A stretch of 64,000 nt of DNA from Costus lasius (Eukaryota > Streptophyta > Magnoliopsida > Zingiberales > Costaceae): assembly GCA_027563935.2 (NCBI GenBank), contig CM050446.2, positions 130,361,608 through 130,425,607 on the forward strand, given 5' to 3'. Shown piece by piece: positions 25,700 to 38,559 of the stretch. The translations under genes were made by a program, and so were the position numbers. Position 1 is the first letter of the stretch. Each line of letters opens with the position of its first letter. Under the pieces are notes generated by a model. That model had not been told where the DNA came from. It did not search any database and saw nothing but the letters and a program-made list of their open reading frames with translations.

Positions 25700-26480
25700 A
25701 TTTCGAACGTCTGGCCTTCGCGGCTCGTTCACCAATCCAACTTAAATTTTGAATGTTTGGCCTATTGGCTCATCCAATCAAATTATGAATGTTTGGTCCC
25801 ACGACCCGTTTAACCAAATTCCGAACGTTTAGCTTCACAGCTCGTTCACCAACTCAACTAAATTCCGAACGCTTGGCCCATCGGCTCGTTCAACCAAATT
25901 CTGAACGTTTAGTCCCACGACCCGTTCGCCCAAATCTTGGACATTTGGTCCCACGACCCGTTCATCCAAACTTTGAACGTTTGGCCTATCGGCTCGTTTA
26001 ACCGAAATTCGAATGTTTGGTTCATCAGCCCATTCACCCAAATTATAAATGATTGGTCCCACGACCCATTTACCCAAATTTTGAACATTCGGTCTCACGA
26101 CCTGTTCACTGAAATTCGAACGCTTGGCCTATCAGCTTGTTCATCAACTCAACTAAATTTTGAATGTTTGGCCCATTGGCTCATTTAATCTAACTCGCAC
26201 GTTTGGTCCCACGACCCTTTCACTCAATTTTGAACGCTTGGCCTATCGGCTCATTCAACTGAATTTCGAACGCTTAGCCTATCGGCTCGTTCATCCAACT
26301 CTTGAACGTTTGGCCCATAGGCTCGTTCATCCAAAATTTCGAATGTTTGGCCCATTGGCTCATTCAATCTAATTCGAACGTTTGGTCCCACGACCCGTTC
26401 ACTCAATTTTGAACGCTTGGCCTATCGGCTCGTTCAAACTGAATTTCGAACGTTTGGCCCGTCGGTTCGTTCACCCAACA
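25700..26480 (+). repeat. Minisatellite array, ~36-bp unit, with two unit subtypes
   Basis: About 20 diverged units contain either TTGGCC(C/T)AT(C/T)GGCTCGTTC or TTGGTCCCACGACCCGTTC, joined by AACCAAATTC-GAACG-type linkers. Neighbouring units start about 36 bases apart. The array is followed by a conserved block (26490-26815). A related array lies inverted at 49000-49840. Confidence 0.85.
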
Positions 26481-26489
26481 CATACAAAT

Positions 26490-26815
26490 ATAGTTATGGA
26501 CAATAAATCCCTGACGCATGTTGTCGATGACGTTGTTTGGGAGGTGCGTACGTCGATACTTCGTATCGGGGCGTAGTTCCTCAGCGTTGTTACAACACAA
26601 CTCAGATTTTTCTCCATGGCTTATGTCAAGTGATGTACTCTTGTAACCAAGATATGAATGATATTATTCTTTCAACCATTTCGTCTTCCTTTTGTTGTAT
26701 GCTATAGATCTCTTAATCAAAGATGCCCTAAGCTCTTTAGGGATAATTAACAATGAATACTTGCATTCATTGGAAGCTCGAACCTACTAAAACAAAAGTC
26801 TTATAATTTATAAGG
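26490..26815 (+). repeat. Conserved terminal block of an unclassified repeat, left copy
   Basis: The block contains ACGTCGATACTTCGTATCGGG (a hairpin, stem CGATAC/GTATCG, 26554-26568), then CCTCAGCGTTGTTACAACAC, ATTCTTTCAACCATTT and CCTAAGCT.TTTAGGGATAATTA. All are found in the same order in the reverse complement of 48605-48985. Confidence 0.75.
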
Positions 26816-27425
26816 TGAATTTAAAACGGTCGCAATATTTTTTAATATTTCAATTTTTATATCAAAATATAACAAAAATGACCCCACAGACTATTTATAC
26901 TAATTTTATATATTTTTTAAGCAATTTAAGATTATGCATATATGTAAGCCTCTTCTTCATAGTAAGGGGTGCATGGGTGGATGTGTGCATGAGTGCCTTC
27001 TCCACAAAGTTTATATTCATTACCTGTTGTTCTGTTATCGTTTTTATTATTTACTTATTAATATAATAATAATTGATTATTAAAAGAAATAATACGGAGT
27101 GTACACCCTATTTCTATCTTAGTTCATACTGCGTTAGTGTAGTCTCGTAGCAAATTCTAATTAAAGTTTATCAAACTTGAAAAGATAATATTTTAAAATA
27201 AATGAAAGTACATGCAATTTTCTTTATTGCATCAGTCTCTATTGAAAAACGTAAACATAACAGGCATGGACGTGATCTATTTGTTATTTTAGCATTTATG
27301 ATGTAAACAATAAATATTTTAAAACATTTCAAAGAAAAAAAAAATGAAGTGTTATATTTAACCAATAATCCAACAATTGTATGATAATTTAATCAATATG
27401 GTAAATGATAAGATATCATTCTAAT

Positions 27426-27967
27426 TAGGATAGCAATTTGACCTTGGGTTTGGTACTCGAATTGACCCGTTTAGATTGGATTCAGGTATGGGTTTAATAA
27501 ACAGGCCGGGTACATATTTAACCAAATAGGATGGACATGAGTTTATTATATATAACATGTGTCGGGTCAAGTTGGGTACGGGTTTAAGATCTTTAGTATC
27601 CAAAACTTGAATTGGGTTTCAATATATCACTAATGAATATTTTACTTCTCTTTCTTCCCCTCCCGAGTCTTGACTCCTGACCTCTCAACTTCATAAACCC
27701 TAGCTAAGTCGTTGCTTCACTAGTTGCTCAGAGCCCACTCTAGCCTCCAACTGCTTGCCAGCCTGTTCCAACCTCCAATCGCCTGTCTGCATCTCGCTTC
27801 AACCACTTCAACCCTTTCTTCAACTTGGGTACCTGTTTAAGCACCCAACCTGAGGTCAAGTTGTATAATAGAATAAACCCAGGTTGAGTTCGAATAGTGG
27901 GTAATGTAACTCGGATCGAGTTCGGATAATAAGTGAAAATATAGGTATTGACCTGTTGCCACTCGTA
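27426..27967. mobile_element. Non-autonomous hAT-type element with an 8-bp target duplication
   Basis: It starts TAGGATAGCAATTTGACC and ends GACCTGTTGCCACTCGTA. The octamer ATTCTAAT flanks it exactly on both sides (27418-27425 and 27968-27975). The inside has degenerate GGGTTCAGGTATGGG-type arms like the elements at 17640 and 18927. The 8-bp duplication supports the hAT superfamily. Confidence 0.8.
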
Positions 27968-28330
27968 ATTCTAATTTTGTAGGAATTAAGATCGCCAATC
28001 GTAATTCTAATTTGGTAGGAATTATGATTATATGGTAATCGTCAAGGTATTGTTGTAGTTACTTATAATTTCCATTCAACCTATGGAACACAAATGCTAA
28101 ACTGGAGTCGAGATCCAATTGACCAATTCTTTAGCGCAAACACCATACAGAAAAGTTACTCATTGAGCTCATAACTAGACTTGGAGGTTATAATTCTAAG
28201 CCATATTCACAAGTTGGCACTTAATAATACTTTAGAGATTACTGAAACTCCCATAACAAATAGGAGAAATTATTAGCCTAGCTCTATCTAAAATAAGAGA
28301 AACTATTACGGAAGCTCTCAAAGTTAGATG

Positions 28331-28835
28331 TATTGTTTGGCATAGCTCGTTAGCTATTTTTGCTGATTAAAATAGCAGATTTTTAAAAAGCTAAAGTATT
28401 TGATAAGCTATTTCTTGTTTTCAAACTTAGAAGCAGCATGAGTTTAGAAAAGCTGAGAGTGAGCTGCTTTTTAACTATAGCAATATTTTTTTTGCATCTC
28501 ATGTTTGTATCTATGTGTGCGGTCTTTATACGGTAAAATTATTAAATTTAAGATTATTTTTTATTATTATTTAAAATATTCTCTTTTACAAAATCTAAGC
28601 AAAAAATATTATTATTTTAATAAAAATAATAAAATAATTATTATTTTATTTTATTTTTAATATAACATTATTTATTACTCTTTTTAGTTTTATTTTTAAT
28701 AATCTTTTTAAAAATTTATTTTTAAAAATATTCTTCCTTTAAAAAAAATTGACCAACACAATACTTCACCTACACTTTTTAACTTTTTCAACCAACAAAA
28801 TTCAAAAGTTTCAATTGTACATAACATAGCTAAAA
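28331..28835. mobile_element. Degraded AT-rich MITE-like element
   Basis: The left part reads TTGTTTGGCATAGCTCGTTAGC and the right part ACATAACATAGCTAAAATAGC. It resembles the element at 6404-6676. Ends are approximate and no target duplication is clear. Confidence 0.35.
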
Positions 28836-28862
28836 TAGCAATGGATGATATAATTTGTCTTA

Positions 28863-29833
28863 GGCCTTATTTACTTGGACGAAAAATTGGGAGGTACGGA
28901 TGAAAAGTAAATTTTCCATCGTATACTTGAACGGATGTAAAATAAATGGATGAAAAATTAACTACTTTTCCATCATTTCATGATCTGCCCAAATTGGGCA
29001 GAAAAACAAATTGACGCTTTTTCGTTCTTGCTGCTCGACAAATTTCCTCGCCGCCGAAGCTCAAAAAGCTTTCTCACCGCTGACGCTCGCCATCGACACC
29101 CTTCCTCACCGCTCAACGCTCGCCGTCGATGCCATTCCTCGCCGCTCACTTGCTTCTTCTCCGCTCGGCGAGCATCGTAATGACGCTCACCTGCCTCTCC
29201 TTCAATCGTTGCTGCATAGATGTTAGCCTGCAGCGAGCTCGCCGCTCACCTACCAAGCTCTAATGCTGCATCGATGGAGATCGAGCAGAAGGAGAGTGTA
29301 CTTAGGAGATGCGGTTCCACATTCGTCGCAGGTGAATCAGAGAAAGGAGCAAGGGGGCAAGGAAAGAAGAGATCGAGCAAGTGCTCGCCTGCCTCTCCTC
29401 CAATCGTTGTTGCATAGACGCTCGCCTATTGCAAGCTTACTGGTCGCCTGCCAAGCTCTGACGCCGCATCGATGGAGATCGAGTAGAAGGAGAGTATACG
29501 CAGGCGAATTAGAGAAAGGAGCAAGGGGCAAGGAAGGAAGAGATCGAGTGAGCGCTCACCTGCCAAGCTCTCTGCCATAGCCTCTCACTGGCCAAGCCCT
29601 TCGCTGCAGCCGCTCGTTGGCCAAGCCCTCCTCCGTAGTCGCTCACTAGCCTGCCAAGCTCGCTGCTTGCCGGCTGGGCGAGCTCGTTGCTTGTCGCCAC
29701 ACAGAACACCTCTTCCCGTTCACAGGAAACAGGGTCACATGTTTTTCACGTGATCCTATTTCCATCCTTACTTTTTTTTTTCCTTTATTTTTTTGTTTTC
29801 CTCTATTTTCTTTCGCTCCAAGTAAATAAGGCC
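28863..29833. mobile_element. TIR element with a GC-rich internal region
   Basis: Inverted repeat ends are GGCCTTATTTACTTGGACG and CGCTCCAAGTAAATAAGGCC. The flanking trinucleotides are TTA on the left and TTC on the right, so a TTA duplication with one change is possible. The inside is a repetitive GC-rich stretch (CTCGCC.., GCTCACTGGCC..) with no conserved protein. It shares an inner CATCTGCCCAAAT..GGCAGAAAA-type motif with the interrupted copy near 31860. Confidence 0.65.
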
Positions 29834-31857
29834 TTCTTAATGTCATATTTGTGATTAGTAAGTCTTATCCCTGTCCTTATCAAACTGCACGAGATGATTA
29901 AACCAACACTCATAACACATAAATAGTGCTTATCCTCTTTCCACCTCTCATTCTAAAATATGGTATGATATGATTCCCGATAAGGATCCATTGCTCAAAG
30001 ATACTAATGAAATATATTATTTATATATTTTATTTCTTAAAGATCTTGTTCACTTTACATTATCTATCTTTCAGCCCATCGAGGTTCAATATTCGATAAT
30101 TTATCGAATTTATTGATGGGTAAATTACTTATTTATGTATTTATTTAACCAAAATTTTTTTTACCAAACTTAAAGATAAAAAATTATCAAATTTACTGAA
30201 TTGAAAATCAATATTCAGTAATTTTGATAGATTACTTATAGAAATGTTTTTTGCCACTATTGTTAATGAAAATTGAATAACAAAAAATTAATAAACTGAT
30301 TACTGAATTTACTAAATTGAGATTATTATTATTTTTTGATAAATTTAATATTTATTTAATTTTTACTCACCTCTGCGTTCATCCCCATCCATCCAATTCT
30401 CTGCATCTTTCTCCTCCCCTACCAACTCTCCCTTTCGCATATGAGAACCAAACTTCTATTGTCCTCGCGCCTTCGATCTTACCTCGAGCACCTGCCATGT
30501 GCAACAATGTCTGCCCTTTTCTATCCATTATATTTGATCCACGTCATCCCAATCACGTAGAGGATTGATGGAGCCAATGCCATCACTAAATACTAATAGT
30601 CTCATAAGCCTTAGCATCAAAAGGAGCTACTAATTCTCATCTGATTGATTACTAGATTTATGGCATGAAATATTTCATAGTTGATAAATTTATGTGTGTT
30701 TGATTATCTACACATGATCATCATATGATCATATCCATGATCAGTTTTCAGTAAAAAAAAAAATAGACCATTTTATGTAAGATCCATCTTCTTCTTGCTC
30801 TGAAAATATGGTCCATTCAAGATTTTCCATAACATACACGAGCAGAAACTATTAGTAAAGGGATTTTGAAGTGTTGAATTGGCAGAAAGTTCCAATCAGT
30901 GACAGCCGAGCTTGCTCTATCGATCCTTGCGTGCACGCTTGTGCCAATGCCTCCGCCCTGCCCGGACTTACTGCCATTCCAACTCCATGGAGCTTCAATC
31001 ATTCACATGATCCGCGGACACAGAATTCTTGCTTGCACACTTTGGTCAATGTTCCTCTTCCTTTTTTTGTGATCTCCACGTCCTCGGCCATGTGACTTGC
31101 AGGTCAATTATAATCGTAAATTCCCTTCGCCCCCTCAAGCTTGACAAGCCTGCAATTATTAACATTGCTAGCTCGTGAGTTTTGTGACACAGCCAGTAAT
31201 GAGTCACTGCTGGATTCTTGTCCTGCTCCATGCAAAATTCACTGCTTCTGTGTGGCCAGAAGACCAAGTGAAAGGCATGCCATGTGCTCTCCTTAATTTC
31301 TCTGTCGCTTTCTTTCTCTCTGCATTTTTTTCTCTGTGCACTTGGACTGTACTCATTCAAGTTCATGATCACTGTTCCTTATTCCATTCACAAGCATTGT
31401 TCAGAGAATTCTTCTTGGTTCCTTTTCCTCACATGCTCCAACAAAAAATTTTTTAAAAAAAGGTATATTTCTAATGGAAAATGATCTTAAGATCCTCTTC
31501 CATGACAAAACAAAATGCCCATCTCTTACTTGCTCGGTTTGCTGAAGCAGCAAGTACAGCATCTCCTGTAGATTAGAATAGAAATAATTTGGAGAGGAAA
31601 GGACTGAATAATTCAAGCATTTGTCTGTTGGTTGGCACAAAGGAAAAAAGTTTGCGTGATTCTGTTGGGAGAAAAAGTACTCAAATAAGATTTTGACCCA
31701 TCACTCGCCATCTCTATCATATCACGCATTCCCACTGCATTTACTAGGACAGAAAAGATGAGGGAAAGAGAGAAAACAATCTTTTTTTTTTCGTTTATTA
31801 GAAAGAATAGAAATATCAAAAAAAAAAACAAGAAAGAAAAAATAATCTTTTTTTCCT
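29834..31857. other. Intergenic, no gene seen
   Basis: AT-rich to mixed sequence. Short frames exist on both strands but none resembles a known protein and none has convincing splice structure. I see nothing else to report. Confidence 0.4.
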
Positions 31858-32086
31858 CATTTTTTCATCTGCCCAAATCAGGCAGAAAACCATCTCACGA
31901 TGCTTCTTCCATCATTGCCGTCGCTCACTAACACTGCCTTGCCGGTTTGTTGTAACCATCTTACTAGTTCACCGTCGCTCCGTCTCTGATTCACCATTGC
32001 CCGGTCGCTATTGCCAGCTCGCCCATTCGCCATCCCCACTTTGCCCTCTCACTGTCGCCTGGCCCGCTCGCTAACTCAACACCGCT

Positions 32087-34599
32087 TGTTATAACCTTGA
32101 TTTTAGTAATTTTAAAATTTAAAATTTTAATATCAGAATTTGTATTTTTGGAATTATAGGAAATTTTTCTGAAATTTTTGGAAAATTTTTAAGGTTTTAA
32201 AATTTGATTTTTTTTTTTTAAAAAATTTAATTTGTGCTCGAGAGGGCTCGAACCCGCGACACGCGAATCCTTTCGCGTGCAACCGAACCACCAAGCTAAA
32301 TCTTCGTTTCTGATATTAAACCATGCTTCATTTAGTTAGTTTTTATTTGATTTGAATTTATTTCAAAAACTGAAACCGCGTTCGCGGGGATTCGACCCTG
32401 AGTCGCTCGAACGCACGCGGCTCCGTCTAACCACCGAGCCAATTTGAATTTCTAATATAATATCGGATTTAATATAATTGAGTTAAGTTTACATTTGATT
32501 TTGGGGACCGAGTCAACCCATCGTCTTCCCCGCGGATCTCGGCAATTTACTCGCCACCGCGTTCTCGCCGTCTGGGACGCGCTTTGCCTCTATATTAGAG
32601 GGCTTCTGCTCGACTCGAGGAGAATTGAAACCTAGCCTGTCTTCAAGCCTCAAAGTGCCGAAAGGAGGGAGAAATCTGAGCTCGAACTTGTCACCGGAGC
32701 TCGAGCGGCGCCGCTTCCTGTTCCCGTCTTCCAGCGTCTCTATCGACACGAGTTTTCTATCCTGGGCTTCGATACATCGTCGTAGCGAGGTGAGACTATT
32801 TTTTTGGAAGTTTTCGTGAAGTTATATTGGGTTTTGGTTAGTGTTTGGGTGTCGACGGCGGCGGCGCCACCGTCGATACCTTTTGCTGCTTCGGGTGGTT
32901 CGACCATGCGTCGAAACCTCGCCGCAACTGGTCGTGGATCCTCGCCTCGTCGTCAGAAGTGTGCTGGCGAAGTTTGGCAGCGAACGGCCCTTCAACGCGC
33001 CCTCGGGAGCTCGCTGGAGTAAGCTGCGGATAAAAGTCTGATAGCCTTGCACGGCGGAGGTCGGGCGGCGCGGCGGCGGCCGGTTCGAGTTTTTATTTAT
33101 GTTTTGGGTTCGGTTTATTTTGAAATAAACCATCGGCTGTTTTGAAATTGATTTGAACCGGACTGAGCGGTTCAATTTCAAATTTGGTTCAGTTCTTGAA
33201 TTCTGACCGGTTCGACCCTGATTCGGTTGAATCCGGGCTGGTTCAGATAGCCATTGGAAAGCTGGTGAAATTTCCTATCTAATGGTAGTCTGTATAGCTT
33301 TAGATGAGATTTAGATTTTGTGTAATTGAAGTTAGAAGTCTCGGTTTAACTTGGTTCAGGGTAAATTTGATCGGTTCAGTGCAATTCTGTCCGGTTCAGT
33401 GGGTTTTAGGTTCAGTTCATATGATCTGAGACTGGTTCTCTAGGTTTAGGGTTATGTTCTACATGTTGGTAGTTTTGGTTTTCAAATTAGAATGTTTAAT
33501 GATAGAGTTCATGTACAAATTTATGTTACAGAGTGGTTGATCCAATAATCGGCTTGCATTGTTTGATATACAACTTACTGGCTTTTCAAAAGGATTCAGG
33601 ATAACATCGTTCGAGGTAGGAATCTTACCCTACTCCTTTGTACAGTGTCAAGAATTATAGGATTTGCTGCTTAATCCTTTGGTTTGATATATGATGCATA
33701 TGATAAAATTAATTAACACTGATATCTGATTGCTTCGTCTGCTTGGTTTGTTTCTGAATTCCTGTTGACCTCAATTATCTTGTTTATTTGGTCATATTCT
33801 GCTTCTGTATGAATGGTTAACAAACCCGTGTTGAGATATATGATTTATTGGCTTATGAGCCTGGTTGAACAATTGTGTATCTGAGATATTGACGTATAAG
33901 TATATGGAACCGTTGTAAATCTGTGATGACAAAGTCATGATATATATTGACCTCTGGACTGGATGATTTATTCTCCAGTGGCCTGTTTATGTGTTTTATA
34001 GTTTCGGCACGTATCGGACTATCTGTTTGCCGGTTAGGGCACCGCCAGTTGTCCTCGGGACAATACTACGAATGTCAGATGTTGGACGCAACATTCACCG
34101 GGCTGTTTATGACAGTCGTTCCACTGTGTGAGCTGATGGTGGAAACACTCTGAAAATGAGTGCGGCTCATGATTGAGATCTGTTGGCCAAGCTTGATGAT
34201 TTGCACGACATTCTTATATTATTTGTATATCATTGTTTCAGTCATTGTTTTATCATGTTATTTGACTCTTTCACCCTATTTGTTGATTCCTACTTAGCAT
34301 TTTTGCTAACCCTCATTTGTTTCTCTTTCAGGTACAGAGTTAGCTTCTGGAAGGGATAGAGTTGATAGATAGCTATGTACCAGCCCAAGTTGAGATAGTT
34401 TGCCTTTTGTATTTTATTTCAGTTGTTAGTTTGGATATCATGTTTTTAGAAATTGTGTTATAAAGCTGTTGATGTCAAATTTGGATTATTTATTAAATAA
34501 ATGAATGGTGATTATTGTAGTTCTCTGGTTCCTAGCAATATTGGTACTCCCTCGAAAATCCTGAGCTAGAAATAACTGGCTTCTTGCCGGGGCGTGACA
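32087..34599 (+). mobile_element. Solo LTR, 2.5 kb, with exact CCGCT target duplication
   Basis: It begins TGTTATAACC and ends GCCGGGGCGTGACA. CCGCT is present immediately before (32082-32086) and after (34600-34604). No gag, pol, PBS or polypurine tract is found next to it, so it is a solo LTR or a very long LTR-like element. The end resembles that of the TR-GAG LTRs (GGGGCGTGACA), but the body and start differ. Confidence 0.8.
32245..32441 (-). other. Two tRNA-like A-box/B-box modules inside the LTR
   Basis: Module 1, minus strand: A-box-like TAGCTTGGTGGTTCGGTT (32281-32298) and B-box-like GGGTTCGAGCCC (32245-32256). Module 2: TGGCTCGGTGGTTAGA (32426-32441) and GGGTCGAATCCCC (32386-32398). 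Spacing fits RNA polymerase III internal promoters. Neither folds into an obvious full tRNA by eye, so I do not call them tRNA genes. Confidence 0.45.
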
Positions 34600-34789
34600 C
34601 CGCTCGTCCGCTGCCTCTCCCACTCACTACTACCTTTGCTCGTTGCTCGCAGCTCACCCACTTGCTGTCGCTCACTTGTTACCTCTTGCAGCTTGTAGCC
34701 ATTGTCACTTGCCCACTTGCCGCTGATGCCACCTTCTCCTCTCTTTTGGTGGCTCTTTTCTTTCCCTATTCATATATATTGGACACATG

Positions 34790-37177
34790 AAAATTACGTG
34801 TTGATACTTAATTCTTGCTCTCCTTAGTTGATACGAGGACTTTTAGGAAAATTAAGTAACATACGGACTTTTTTTGTAAAAGTAACAAAAACTTATTTTT
34901 GAGATGGTGGAATTATTTAAAGCGTTATGTACGACGAATTTAATTCAAAAATACCTTTTTTTACCTTGACCGTTGGATTATCTTGTACTATGTGTCTTAA
35001 TCTTGATCATCCATTTTGCTCATAAATATTTGGGTCTCCTCCCTGTCCTCATCTTCTTGAAGTGGAAGCTCCCATCTAGCAGATTTCTTCGCCGTCGCTG
35101 CGGCCGGTGACGGCAGATCGGCAGTCGCAGCTGTCTCTGATTCGCTTGGTGCAGGTCGGGAACGCCTCCGCCCTCCGTAGGAAGAGTATCTTCCCGCCTT
35201 GCATCAACTGAATCGGAGGCGGCAAGCGACGATATCCGGTTCCCGTGACTCCTCCTTGCTGGATCTCGATGCCTGTAGGTCGGATTAAGTAGTTGTTTTT
35301 GTTTTGGGATATTCAATGGCCTTCTTCTGCTGATTCATGTGTTCTTTATAGCACGATGGTTTCGCCACGGTCGAGCGCTTATCCTCGACCGATAAAAGTT
35401 TATTCGATTATTCTTTATCCGTTGATTCAGATTGATAGCTCCTTCGATTTCATTTCCTACTATCCGACACTGGAGGCTACTTATTGATGTTTGCGATCTG
35501 AAGTATCGTTTTCGTGACATCGATTTATTGTTTCAAGCTCTGGAATTACTAGTTAACTGAAAAGTTGTGAGCTTTGATGGCGTTTCATGTCTAATTTATT
35601 TTCGCCAACATTAGAAAGCCCTTCAAACCTTATTTAGTATTTTTTGATAAATCTCATTGTGGAAAAGAACATAAAAACTGCAATCTATCCTCTATTTGTC
35701 CTTTCCCCCTTCGAATTTTTTTAATTGGCTTCTTAATTTCATGATTTAGTGATCTACATAAAAGTTTGATAACAAACAGTCGATTCCATTCAAAGGCTGA
35801 TTTATTTAAGTTGATTAACAGTGGCTATGCTGTTTTCAGATTTCTTTTTCTTCGGCAAGCTTCTGAATATCTTTGTATAACTTAATTTCTATTATTATTG
35901 TCAGGAAAAAATTTCTACACTTGATATTTCTTCTCATCTAAGTTCAGTATTAATTTTTAAGTGCTACTGAGAACTTTGATAGAATGAGCTTTCTTCTAAA
36001 TGTATACGTTTGAATTTTTGTTTATCATCTACTTCCCTTGCGCTTCTGGATTTTCTCTTAAAACCCATTACAGTATTATGTATCGTTTTACGGTCTTGTA
36101 TTATGAAGTTATGACCATTATACCGACGTTTGATGATGGAAAACTATAGCTTTCTTAGAATTTACTAATTTACTTGGAGCTTTTATAATATAATTTGCCA
36201 TATTAACTTAATTTACATAATCAGCTGAGAAAGGGTTTCAAATTTCTTGTACCAAATTCGATTTAGTATAGTTTCTTTTCTTCATGAAAAAAAAAATTCT
36301 TATTGCTACTCTTTAGTACTGACTTCTGTTGGTTAGTTTAAAAAAGATTCTTATTACTGTTAATTCTCCTTTACATTATTATATGTTAAATATGTTATGT
36401 GGTTCAAGCGGGTGGACTTTTGGTTATATTTTATTTGAATAATTTTGACGTGATTATTAAATAAATTTTATTCATGTTTGACTTACATTAGTTATTAATC
36501 ATATTGACATAGTTTATATGATTTCTACTTTGTAAAAAAAAAACCGAAAATGAATGCATTTCTACGTTGTAAACAAAACAAAAAAAAAAGGAAATAGATA
36601 ACATATGAAATCATGCCACAATATTTTTTTTTATTGTATATGATTTTTGTGGAGCATGTTTTTATGTTAAGTATGATTGATCATAAAAAGGGTTCTTCTC
36701 AAGCAATCTCTCTTGTTAGAGACTCGTAATATACCCTTTTTTTTTTCTCAAAAATCTTCTCCTTATGTCACACGAGGAATACAAATATACAATGCTTTGA
36801 AGTTAAAGAGAAGCATGATATATAATTAAATTTGAAAGATATGTTCTACAAAATTTTAAATTCTAAGACAAATAAAATATTAGAACCAAAACAAAACCCT
36901 AATTAAAGAGTTATACAATTCAAAATTTTAGCTTCATATTTAAATTCTATAATTTATAAAAATTCAAATTCAGATTTATGCACATGTTCAAATTTTACTT
37001 AAATATTACGACCAATAACCACTCTAGCCTAAGGGCAAAGCTCTAAAAATCAAGAAAAATAAAGGGAAAAAAAAGCTTCCAGCTAATTTTTGTCTGCAAT
37101 GCAGCTAGTGTGCCAGAATCTACGGCCCACTGCTTGCTGGCCTGTCTAAATTCCGGTTCATTAACTTGTAGGCTAAG
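34790..37177. other. Intergenic, with a possible non-coding first exon near 35000-35290
   Basis: From about 34990 to 35290 the sequence becomes GC-rich and reads like a plant 5' UTR: a CATAAATATT possible TATA, then CTCCTCCCTGTCCTCATCTTCTTG. T-rich intron-like DNA follows. No coding exon that would complete a gene was found before the LTR element at 37178. It may be a truncated gene or a non-coding transcript. Confidence 0.3.
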
Positions 37178-38397
37178 TGTCAGGCCCTGGTTCAATCGGT
37201 CCGGCCCAAACCCAGGCCCACAGCTAATTACAAGCCCAAATCAAAGAGAAGCTCGGTCAAACAGTGGTGTTGACCCCAAATCGAGACACACGGCATCTCT
37301 ACCGCGTGCGCCAAGCACGGAAGCAGGGCGGCGGGTGTTGTCTTTAGCCGGAAGCTCGTCCTCGCGTGCGTCGGATGCGAACGGCTGCAGATGTTGCGGA
37401 CGACTCGGACGACGGGTTCTCCAGACAAGCGCAAGGGACGAGCGAGAAGCGGAGCTTGATGGCGGCGACACGAGCTCTTCCCGAAGCTTCCGGACGCAGC
37501 GAGGGGAGCGTGGCGAAGCGGGGTTTTCGGATGCGGGGGACGCAGGACGTCGAGGCGGCAAGCTTCGTCGTTAAAAGCTGCAACGGGCAGCAGCGATGGA
37601 GGAGAGAGATCGATCAGCACCTTCGACCATCAGGAAGAGAGCTTTGGGGAAAGCTTGAGTGGTGAGCGGCGAGCGATTTCAAGGGCGAGATCGATAGAGC
37701 TTTGTAACCGGAACTTGGGAGTTCCGGCGAGGGAGGGTAAAAGGGCGACGACAGGGGTCATCGGAGAGTAGCCTTTGTAAGTTTTGATTGGGAAATAAAG
37801 CTTCTGTTTCTCTCATCCTCTTCCCCGTCTTGAGTAATTCCGCGGCGGCGACATCTCTGAGCATCTCCGGTGACGATGAATGCTTCGACTGGCTGGAGGC
37901 TGTCCGGATGAGAGTCAGAGGGAGGCAGGCGGCCATCCCCCTCCGTTCCGGCAAGATCACGAGCGCGGCGGCGCTCGGCAGAAGTAACGACGCAGGGGGT
38001 GTCGCGATGCGAAGAGGAAGAAAGATTTCGATTTTGACCGGGTCAAAATCGAAATCGAAATTCTGATTTCACGAATCTGATTTTGGGCGGATGACGTGGT
38101 GACAACATAAGCAGAGGTGATTTCGAACGGCGCGGCGTGATTTTAACTTTCGGGTCAAAATTGATTTGGAGGTATTATTAAATTTAGGGTTTCGTTTGGA
38201 TTTCCTGAATTAGGGTTTTTCGGATTTCTCGAGCGAACTGTAATTTGGGAATAAAATTCAGTCGAGGAATTAGGGTTTCCTATTTGTGTGAGATTTTGGG
38301 TCGGAAACCCTAGATAGTTGCGTTCCGGTGTTCCGCAGGATAATCCTGAGATAGCGGTTAAGCGCTGTTTTCAGGCCGATCCGACCGGGGCGTGACA
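37178..38397 (+). repeat. 5' LTR of the gag-only element
   Basis: TG...CA borders. In the first ~210 bases I counted 13 differences from the 3' LTR by eye, 12 of them transitions. That is the pattern expected for decay of methylated cytosines. The LTR contains a GGGAAATAAAGC stretch that could be its polyadenylation region (about 37790). Confidence 0.85.
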
Positions 38398-38400
38398 TCA

Positions 38401-38410
38401 GGTATCAGAG
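38401..38410 (+). other. Primer-binding site (tRNA-iMet type)
   Basis: GGTATCAGAG lies 3 bases inside the end of the 5' LTR. It matches the TGGTATCAGAGC consensus complementary to initiator methionine tRNA used by many plant LTR retrotransposons. Confidence 0.75.
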
Positions 38411-38559
38411 TTGGTTAACGTGTTACAGCAAACACAGCTACTTCACCCTCGAAGGTGAAGAAGGGTTTGAAGTTCCAGAAGATCACCCACACCACCAGAG
38501 GAGCGTCAGAGGACGTTTGACCCAAAGGTAAAGCCAAAGAGACGGCTAAACCTGAGAAG

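Larger units (their letters stand above)
31858..34780. mobile_element. GC-rich TIR-type element remnant, split by an LTR
   Basis: The left piece (about 31858-32086) opens TCATCTGCCCAAATCAGGCAGAAAA and continues as repetitive CTCGCC/CACTG sequence. The right piece (about 34605-34780) is the same kind of sequence (CCGCTGCCTCTCCC.., CACTTGCTGTCGCTCACTTG). The split point carries the CCGCT target duplication of the LTR 32087-34599. The outer ends are uncertain. Confidence 0.45.

Noticed and set aside
25789..26576. Long open frames on both strands with repeated RLVHPNFERLAYRL-like peptides (also at 48970-49797)
   Set aside because: They follow from a ~36-base tandem unit, a multiple of three with few stops. 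Repeated peptides appear in several frames and strands at once, and there is no start or splice context.
32245..32441. True tRNA genes
   Set aside because: A/B-box-like motifs are present, but I could not form a convincing acceptor stem and anticodon arm.
37110..38066. Several 90-150-codon frames in the LTRs (also 39838-40683)
   Set aside because: They are GC-rich LTR sequence open on both strands, present in both LTRs, with no protein-like conservation.
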